34,697 nucleotides of DNA from Anabaena sp. UHCC 0204 (GTDB taxonomy: Bacteria > Cyanobacteriota > Cyanobacteriia > Cyanobacteriales > Nostocaceae). This document shows, one piece after another, positions 7,917 to 16,200 of the stretch. Position 1 is the first letter of the stretch; the number at the start of each line of letters is the position of its first letter. Both the position numbers and the translations under genes were made by a program. The stretch lies in NCBI RefSeq assembly GCF_009711975.1, contig NZ_VIKW01000042.1, positions 1-34,697 of the forward strand, written 5' to 3'. The notes under the pieces are model-generated. The model had not been told where the DNA came from, ran no database searches, and worked only from the letters and a program-made list of their open reading frames with translations.

Positions 7917-9353
7917 GTGTACGAATGGATTTTACCAAGTCTCAAGGAAGTTTTATCTGCAAGTCAATCTCACATGGCTGAGTGTTCTTCTGCCAAAGCT
8001 GAACAGCAATGGCGCGTTAGCCTGGCGGCTACAGAAAATTTGCTATTAAAAACTTTAGCTACGACTTCATCTGATACTACTCAAGGTTTGGTATTAACAG
8101 CACCAGCACCCTTATTTAGTCACCCACAACTAACACAGCAGTTACAAACAGTAACTTTTACAGCCAAACCTTTTAACCCTTTGGCATTAATGCCGTTTCG
8201 TATTCCCTCAGAAATGGGGACGAATATAAATACAGAAGCAACTACGACCCATACTACCACTTGCCAAGAATCTATATTACCTTTATTACCGGCTGATCCT
8301 CTAGCAGCGGAGCAATTTTGTTTAGTATTCACAGATAAATTTAGATTAGTGCTGGTTTTAGCAGAACAAAAGCATGGTAAAAAAGAGTTCTTGTTTTCCT
8401 TTGAACCAGAAGTAGTACAACAGGCTTGGCAGTCTTTAGGCGCTAGGGTAGTTTTAACTAATCCAGAATTATTTGCTGATTTGGATATTAAAGTCCAAAA
8501 TTATCCTCTAGTTGCACCAGATTATCAAACTATAATTCAATTTAGTCAGTTATTACTCCAAGAATTAACATCCGGAGAAAGTCATCCAGTTACACATAAT
8601 TCATCATCTGTTTATTCACCCACTCCACCGACAAAACCCTCATCTCGTCCTGATGTAGAATTATTGCAAGCCTTTGCTCATGAAGTCCGGACTCCGTTGA
8701 CAACAATTCGGATGATGACACGGTTACTATTAAAACGTCAGGATTTACCAGCGAATGTCATCAGTCGTTTAGAAGTTATTGATCATGAATGTACTGAGCA
8801 AATTGACCGGATGGAGTTATTATTTAAAGCCGCAGAATTAGAAAACTTATCACAACCTGTGAAATTTGCTAATTCACAACTGACACCAATGTGTTTAGAT
8901 GAAGTTTTACAGCAAAGTATTCCTCGCTGGCAACAAGCAGCAAATCGCCGTAATTTAACTCTAAATGTGGTGTTACCCAAACAACTACCAACAGTAGTTA
9001 GTAATCCTGCTATGTTAGATCGGGTACTCACAAATTTAATAGAGAATTTTACTCGTAGTTTACCTCCTGGTAGTTGTATACAAGTGCAAGTAATGACTGC
9101 TGGTGATCAACTAAAATTACAATTATCACCTCAGTTTGATTGTCAAGATAAAAGCTACACAACAACACCACCAATTCGTAAATCTTTAGGTCAATTATTA
9201 ATGTTCCAACCAGAAACAGGAACAATTAGTTTAAATATGTCTGCAACTAAGCATTTATTTCAAGCAATTGGTGGTAAGTTAATTGTCCGTCAACGCCCTC
9301 AAAATGGTGAAGTATTGACAATTTTCTTACCTTTAGAAGTTAGAGCTATCTAA
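7917..9353 (+). CDS. Histidine-kinase-like signalling protein with degenerate ATPase domain
   Basis: A 478-aa soluble protein with no membrane segment. Residues 1-240 form an unrecognised sensor region, perhaps DICT-like around 130-170. A HisKA dimerisation helix follows, with phospho-acceptor His255 in HEVRTP. The C-terminal part aligns with HATPase_c: an N-box-like RVLTNLIENF (369-378) and a late GG (452-453). The DxGxG nucleotide loop is not visible, the usual position reading LSPQFDC, and the ATP lid is short. It may bind ATP poorly or act only as a phosphotransfer or scaffold protein. No receiver domain or partner regulator is adjacent. The start is GTG, with AAGGGG upstream. It converges with the polyketide operon, leaving a 15-bp gap. 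Confidence 0.75.
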   Translation: MYEWILPSLKEVLSASQSHMAECSSAKAEQQWRVSLAATENLLLKTLATTSSDTTQGLVLTAPAPLFSHPQLTQQLQTVTFTAKPFNPLALMPFRIPSEMGTNINTEATTTHTTTCQESILPLLPADPLAAEQFCLVFTDKFRLVLVLAEQKHGKKEFLFSFEPEVVQQAWQSLGARVVLTNPELFADLDIKVQNYPLVAPDYQTIIQFSQLLLQELTSGESHPVTHNSSSVYSPTPPTKPSSRPDVELLQAFAHEVRTPLTTIRMMTRLLLKRQDLPANVISRLEVIDHECTEQIDRMELLFKAAELENLSQPVKFANSQLTPMCLDEVLQQSIPRWQQAANRRNLTLNVVLPKQLPTVVSNPAMLDRVLTNLIENFTRSLPPGSCIQVQVMTAGDQLKLQLSPQFDCQDKSYTTTPPIRKSLGQLLMFQPETGTISLNMSATKHLFQAIGGKLIVRQRPQNGEVLTIFLPLEVRAI

Positions 9354-9368
9354 CATTCATGAAAGTAT

Positions 9369-12300
9369 TTATGAATCCTGATGTTTGATCATATTTGTAC
9401 CGATTAATCCCGCAGATATCGTATTCCAAACCATTGTGAGGTTATTGCTTAAAAAAGAGCCGTGATTACCAGGGACTAGATGTAGTTTAAAGTTACTGAA
9501 AGTGTATTTACTCCAAAGTGAAATTTCCTCTGGTGTAATTTCACTATCTTCCAGTCCCCCAATAGCAGAAAGAGGACAATTCAATGGTTTTCCTTGAGAG
9601 TATTGTTGGTTGTAACTTAATAAGATTTGGATATCTAGTTTTAATCGAGTTGATATAATCTCCATCAAAAATTCATCACTACGAAGAGATTGAGGAATTC
9701 CAGATACAGCTAGAAACTTATGGAGTATTTCTTCTGGAGACAAAGATGATAAAGTTGGTAAATTAGAGACAAGAGCATGAGGAGTTAAAGCCCCACCGAC
9801 AAAAAAGTGTAGGGGTTGTAAACCATATTTTTGCTGTAGTAAATGAGCTAATTCAAAACCTATAAATGCTCCTAAACTTTGACCCCAAAAAGCAAAGGGT
9901 TTATCTAAATAAGCCGGAATAATTTGCTCTAAACAGTGAATAACATTGGCAAATTGTGTAAAGGCTTGATTTTGGGAATCTCCTTCTCTTCCAGGTAATT
10001 CAATGGGGACAATTTCAATTTCTGAAGGCAGATTTTCAGCCCATTCGCGGAAAATATAAGCAGATCCTCCTAATTCATGAAAACAAAATAAACGCAAACT
10101 TGCATTATGTCTGGGTTTATGATAAGCAATTAAGTTAGGAATTTCTCTTTTTGATAACTGATTTGTGATTGATTGTGGTTGTGGTGAAATGTAATTATTT
10201 CCCTTAGTACGTAGACGATTAATTCTCAGAGTTTCTAACTGTTGAGACATTACTTCTAACTGTTGCTGTACTAGATTTACAGGGACTTTTTTCTGTGTTT
10301 GTCTACTAATATTGGTAGGTACAGGAATAGTTGGTTGTGGAGATTTTACACCATTACCGTTAACAGTTGGATTTAAACCATTACCATTTGTATTCATACC
10401 ATTTTCTGGTGATGAAGATGTGATTTTTTGTTGTTTGGTATTATTAACTTCTAGCCAATATGATTTGCGTTCAAATGGATAAGTTGGTAATTCTAACTTA
10501 CGACGGGAATAATTACTATCAAATCCTGACCAGTCTACCGATACTCCATGAATATATAACTGTCCTAAACTTTGCAAAATTTGTTGCCAATCTTGTTGTT
10601 GGGGACGTAAAGATGGCAACCAAATACCAAAATCTTCTGGTAGACATTGACGACCCATACCGATTAAAATGGGCTTGGGTCCAATTTCTAAAAACACTGT
10701 ATATTCTTGTTCATGAAGGGTTTGCATACTATCAGCAAATCTCACAGGTTGAACAATATGTTGTACCCAATATTCAGGTTTAGTAATATGATCATCTGCC
10801 CTTTTTCCAGTAAGATTAGAAATAATAGGAATTCGGGGATTATTATAGGTAACTTGGGATGCTATTTCGGCAAACTCCTCTAAAATTGGGTTCATTAATG
10901 GAGAATGAAAAGCATGAGAAACTTGAAGACGAGTTGTTTTAATGCCTTGATTTGCTGCAATTTTACAAATAGCATCAATAGCTGCTTTATCACCAGAAAT
11001 AACAACACTTTCTGGTCCATTTAAAGCGGCAATACTTACTTGGTTAATGTCAGGTTCTAAAAGTTGTCTTACTTGAGATTCTGAAGCTATTAAAGACACC
11101 ATTTCACCATTAGGGGGTAACTGTTGCATCAATTTTCCCCGACTGGCAATTAATTTTAATCCGTCTTCTAAATTAAAGATGCCGGCTACACAAGCAGCTA
11201 CATATTCACCCACACTATGACCCATAACTATATCGGGTTTAATTCCCCAGGATTTCCATAGTTGAACAAGGGCATATTCAATTGCAAAAATAGCAGGTTG
11301 AGTGTAAGCTGTTTGGTTAAGCAGAGGGTTGTTTTCTGTTTCTGGGTAGAGAATTTCTAATAAAGATTTTTCCAGATAATTCCGCAGAATTTGATCACAT
11401 TCATCCAAAGTTTTCCGGAAAACAAGCTGGGTTTCATATAGTTGTTTTCCCATATTTATATATTGAGAACCTTGTCCGGTAAACAGAAAAGCTACTTTGG
11501 GTATCCCAGCATTACTAGGAAGTTGTTTTTGGAAAATTCCTGCTATTTCTTCTTGCAGTGAAAATTGTTGGAGTTTGGCTGCTAATTCTTTTTTATTGTT
11601 GACAACAACTGCTAACCGATAATTAAAATGAGCGCGTCCAATATTAGCTGTATAACATATATCTGCTATTGCTATTTCGGGATTTTTTTCTAAGTGTTCT
11701 TGATAACGGTTAACTAATTTTTCTAAAGCCTTTTCTGTTTTTGCAGAAAGAGTTAATAAATGTAGTGGACGTTCTAGTAAATCTTCATTTTTTAATTGTT
11801 CTGGTGCTTCCTCTAAAACTATATGGGCATTAGTACCACTAAAACTAAAAGAACTCACACCTGCAATACGATTTTTCCCTTCTATTTGCCAAGGAATAGC
11901 TGTAGTTGGAATAACTACAGGTAATTCTTCCCAATTAATATAAGAACTGGGTTGGTGAAAATGCAAATGTGGTGCTATTTCTTGATGTTGTAATTGCAAG
12001 ACTACTTTGATTAAACCAGCAATACCAGCAGCACCTTCTAAATGTCCGATATTAGTTTTCACTGAACCTAACATCAAGGGGTTTTGTGAAGAATGATTTT
12101 TCCCAAATACCGCACCTAAAGAACCAACTTCAATTGGATCTCCTAAAGATGTTCCTGTACCATGAGCTTCAATATAACTAACTGCTTCTGGACTGACTCC
12201 ACCATTTTCTAAAGCTTTACGAATTACCGCTTGTTGAGAAGGTCCACTGGGTACTGTTAAACCGCTGGTATGACCATCTTGGTTAACAGCACTACCGCGA

Positions 12301-13187
12301 ATTACTGCTAAAATATTATCATTATTGGCGATCGCATCCGACAATCTTTTCAAAACAATAATTCCACATCCTTCACCGCGAACATAACCATCTGCACTAA
12401 CATCAAAAGTCTTACAACGACCATCAGCAGATAACATCCGGGCTTTGGAAAAGTTAATACTTACCTCTGGTGTAATTAGTCGGTTAACTCCTCCGGCGAT
12501 CGCTACATCACTTTCATGATTACGCAGACTAGAACAAGCCAAATGCACTGTTACTAAAGAAGAAGAACAAGCCGTATCTACTGCTAAACTTGGACCTTGT
12601 AAACCGAGAATATAAGAGAGTCTACCAACTGCACTACTATGAGAATTGCCAGTACCAAAATAAGAATCAATTTCTATTTCCTCTTGAGTTAATAGCAGTT
12701 GATAATAATCACTACTACAAATACCAACAAATACACCAGTTTGAGTTTTAGCTAACTTTTGAGGATTGAGAGCAGCATTTTCCAAAGCTTCCCAACTGAC
12801 TTCTAAAATTAACCGATGTTGAGGATCTAAAGCTCGTGCTTCGCGTGGAGAAATAGAAAAAAAACTAGGATCAAATTCTTTTAATTTATCAACAAATGCA
12901 CCATAACGAGTGTACATTTTTCCCGGTGTTTCTTTCTCAGGATCATAATAATCATCAATATTCCATCTATCTTGAGGAACTTCGGTAATAGCATCTACAC
13001 CATTTTTCAAAAGTTGCCAAAAGTCTTCAGGATTGTCAGCACCACCGGGAAACCTACAACCCATACCAATAATAGCAATTGGTTCAATTTTAGCTTTTTC
13101 TAAAGATTGTAATTTGGCTTTGGTTTCGCGTAATTCTACCAAAGCTTTTTTCATTAATGCGGCGTTATCAATTTTGGGTTGGTTCAT
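9369..13187 (-). CDS. Terminal polyketide synthase: KS-AT-thioesterase, no ACP
   Basis: This 1272-aa protein begins with a coiled-coil head (about 10-33). The ketosynthase (35-460) has Cys207 in DTACSSS, His342 in EAHGTGT and His382 in GHLE. The acyltransferase (566-865) has Ser658 in GHSVGEY and HAFHS (758-762), the malonyl-type signature. Residues 915-1025 are a low-complexity Asn/Gly/Gln linker with a short helical QQQLEVMSQQLETL segment. The C-terminal domain (about 1028-1265) is a type II-like thioesterase: LPGREGD, GQSLG with Ser1104, Asp1214 and His1242. There is no ACP (no GxDSx motif), KR or DH. It should add the last malonyl unit and release the product, but the carrier for that unit is unclear. 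It starts 41 bp after the upstream PKS stop, so it is last in the operon. Confidence 0.92.
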   Translation of the reverse strand: MNQPKIDNAALMKKALVELRETKAKLQSLEKAKIEPIAIIGMGCRFPGGADNPEDFWQLLKNGVDAITEVPQDRWNIDDYYDPEKETPGKMYTRYGAFVDKLKEFDPSFFSISPREARALDPQHRLILEVSWEALENAALNPQKLAKTQTGVFVGICSSDYYQLLLTQEEIEIDSYFGTGNSHSSAVGRLSYILGLQGPSLAVDTACSSSLVTVHLACSSLRNHESDVAIAGGVNRLITPEVSINFSKARMLSADGRCKTFDVSADGYVRGEGCGIIVLKRLSDAIANNDNILAVIRGSAVNQDGHTSGLTVPSGPSQQAVIRKALENGGVSPEAVSYIEAHGTGTSLGDPIEVGSLGAVFGKNHSSQNPLMLGSVKTNIGHLEGAAGIAGLIKVVLQLQHQEIAPHLHFHQPSSYINWEELPVVIPTTAIPWQIEGKNRIAGVSSFSFSGTNAHIVLEEAPEQLKNEDLLERPLHLLTLSAKTEKALEKLVNRYQEHLEKNPEIAIADICYTANIGRAHFNYRLAVVVNNKKELAAKLQQFSLQEEIAGIFQKQLPSNAGIPKVAFLFTGQGSQYINMGKQLYETQLVFRKTLDECDQILRNYLEKSLLEILYPETENNPLLNQTAYTQPAIFAIEYALVQLWKSWGIKPDIVMGHSVGEYVAACVAGIFNLEDGLKLIASRGKLMQQLPPNGEMVSLIASESQVRQLLEPDINQVSIAALNGPESVVISGDKAAIDAICKIAANQGIKTTRLQVSHAFHSPLMNPILEEFAEIASQVTYNNPRIPIISNLTGKRADDHITKPEYWVQHIVQPVRFADSMQTLHEQEYTVFLEIGPKPILIGMGRQCLPEDFGIWLPSLRPQQQDWQQILQSLGQLYIHGVSVDWSGFDSNYSRRKLELPTYPFERKSYWLEVNNTKQQKITSSSPENGMNTNGNGLNPTVNGNGVKSPQPTIPVPTNISRQTQKKVPVNLVQQQLEVMSQQLETLRINRLRTKGNNYISPQPQSITNQLSKREIPNLIAYHKPRHNASLRLFCFHELGGSAYIFREWAENLPSEIEIVPIELPGREGDSQNQAFTQFANVIHCLEQIIPAYLDKPFAFWGQSLGAFIGFELAHLLQQKYGLQPLHFFVGGALTPHALVSNLPTLSSLSPEEILHKFLAVSGIPQSLRSDEFLMEIISTRLKLDIQILLSYNQQYSQGKPLNCPLSAIGGLEDSEITPEEISLWSKYTFSNFKLHLVPGNHGSFLSNNLTMVWNTISAGLIGTNMIKHQDS

Positions 13188-13228
13188 TTTTTTAAGATAT
13201 ATCTATTGGATTTTTTTGTTAATGTAAT

Positions 13229-16200
13229 TTACAAACCGTTGAGTTCTGCTGCTAACAATGAGGCAATTTCCTCTTCTGATAAATCTTCTAATTCTTGATT
13301 AATGTTTTCTATTTCTTGAACATTTTCTGGTTCTATTTCTGAAAAATTAATTTCCAAAATATCCTGAATTAAGTAATTTACCATATCCCCAATTGTGGGA
13401 TAATCAAAAGCACCTGTTGAGGGTATAGAACATCCTAAACTCACTTGTAAACGATTTCTCAAATCTACAGAAGTGAGAGAATCCATTCCTAAATCAAAAA
13501 ACCCTTCTTCTAAACCAATTTTCCTAGATTGACTTAAACCTAAAACTCCAGCTACTTGGCGGCTGATATGAGCTTCTAACATGGCTCTGCGTTCACTAGG
13601 GATAGCTGCTTCTAATTCTTGGAGAAATTCTGATTGAGAAGTTAATTCTGCCTGATTTAGTTCTCGATATTTGGCTAAGAATGGCAATTTTTGATATTGT
13701 GGCTGATTTACTAACCATTGTGACCAATTAATAGAGAAAACACCAACTTGGGGAGATTGTGTAGATAACAAATCAGCCAAAGCTTGAAAACCAATCTCAG
13801 GAGAAATAGAAGTAATCCCTTGAGATTGTAACCGCTGTTGATATTGATCTCCTAAACGTGCAGCCATACCACCATCATTCCAAGGTCCCCAATTCACACT
13901 TAAACCCGGTAATCCTAATGCTTGACGGTGATAAACCAAGGCATCCATAAACGCATTTGCTGCGGCATAGTTCCCTTGTCCAGGAGAACCCAGTAAAGAC
14001 GCTATGGAAGAAAAACAAACAAAGAAATCTAAAGGTAAATGCTTAGTAAATTGATGTAAATTCCAAGCCCCCTCTACCTTCGGCTGCATCACCCTAGAAA
14101 ACCGCTCCCAAGTAATTTGTCGCAACATTCCATCATCCAACATTCCCGCCCCATGAATGACACCTTTTAAGGGCTTCCCAGATGCCTCAATTTGCTCAAT
14201 AATGGCTTCTACATCTTGGGGTTGAGAAATATCTCCCAAGCGGACAGAAACCTGTATCCCTAAAGTCTCTAATTCAGTAATCTTAATTTGAGCATTTTGG
14301 GAAGGTTCATTTCTGCCCATTAATACTAAATGTCTCGCACCTTTTTCTCCTAACCACTGCGCTACGGAAAGTCCTAAAGCTCCCAAACCACCAGTAATTA
14401 AATAACTACTCTCACTATCAATATTAATTGCAGTTTGATTAGTAATTTTCCCAGAACCTAAACGCATTACCTGACGCACACCTTGACGATACGCAATCTG
14501 GTTTTCTATATCAACATCAGTAATTTCATCAAAGATGATATTTGCCACTTCTGCTGATTTTATTCCTATTTCTAAATCTAAACAACGACAATTAAATTCA
14601 GGATGTTCTAAAGCAACAACTTTTCCTAAACCCCATAATGGTGCTTGTTGCACTTGTACAGGTTCTTGATCATGATCAATTTGGTGTACACCCTGAGTTA
14701 CTAAGCAAAGTTGAGAAAGTTTGGTTTCTGAATTTGCCACCATTGCTTGCACCAAATGCAGCACACTTCCACAACTAAGAGCCTGAGCATTTGTCAATGA
14801 TTCTGTTGTTGTTTGCAAACTCCATAAATGAACTACACTATCTAATTTTTGTGTTGAGGATATTTCTTGAAGTAACTTTTCAAAATCTGCGGGTTTGCTA
14901 GGACATATTTGATAATGATTTTGATTTAATTTCTGATAATTTTCTCCTGGATAAACAACAATAGATTGATATCCTTGCTTTTCTAATTTGTGAGTTATTT
15001 CTGCGCCCATATTATGACTAGGTGCAAAAATCAACAAAGAAGAAGGGGACAGGTGATAGTTGACAGGTGACAGTGTAGAAGAAGTTTCTATTATTTCTCC
15101 CGTCTTCCCGTCTTCCCTCTTCTTTCTGTCACCTGTCACCTGTTCCCTGTCACCTATTCTTTGCCATTCTACCTGATAATACCAATCACTAAGATTAGGT
15201 TGCAGACTGCGACGCAAGACTTCACGGGAGGCTTTTCTGGCTTCAAAGTTGGTGATTTTGGCAATGATTTCTCCCTGGTTATCAAAGATGAGAAGATCAC
15301 CAATGAGACTTCCTTCCTTATTTTGAGTTATTATGCGAGCATGACACCATAAATTACTGCTTTTTGGTTTTTGGAAGAATTGAAACTTTTCAATATGGAA
15401 GGGAATATAAATAAAGTTATATTTATCTATATGATCCAATTCATCTACTAATCCTTGACACATTCCTAAAACTTGAAAACAGGAATCAATCAAACCAGGA
15501 TAAAGTTGATAATCATTGATTGTATCTGGTATTTCTGGGAGTTCCATTTGTCCGAGTGCTTCTCCCTTACCTTGCCAAGCTTTACCTATCCATTGGAATG
15601 CTGTTCCTAGTGTATATCCGGCTGTGTATAGTTCGTCGTAAAATTGCTTGCCGGGAACTATTTGTGAGCATCTTTTTTGAATATTTTCTACTTCTTGATT
15701 GGAAATAATTGTTTTCTCTATTTCCTGTTCTATTCTCAATAAACCAGTAACGTGATTTACCCAAGCTGTATCTGTTTCTTGATTTTCTTTTCCATGTTCT
15801 AGACTAATAATTTGAAACTGTCTTTGATTTTGATTTTCTGGTTCTATAACTATTTGTAAAATGCGATTTTTATCTTCTGGGATAACAGCAGCTTTTTGAA
15901 AAAATAACTCTTCTATTGTACAATTTGCAGTTCCCAATCCTTGTTTTACTGCTAGGAGAGTTAGGGCTATATGTGAAGCTGCGGCAATAATATTAATACC
16001 AAAGATACGATGATGTTCTTGGTGTGCAGGTGAGTTAATACTAATTTGGGATTCAAATCTAATTTGTGGAGAAAATGGTAGACGAAGACGTTCTCCAATA
16101 AGTGGCTGTTGGTTGGTTTTTCTGACTAGGTTTGTGGCGTTTGGTTCTACCCAGTATTTTTGTCTTTGAAAGGGATAAGTAGGAAGTTGGATTTTTTGAC

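Noticed and set aside
15582-15764. Small frames within the PKS DH region (both strands)
   Set aside because: All are shadows of the PKS coding frame, with no ribosome site or domain likeness.
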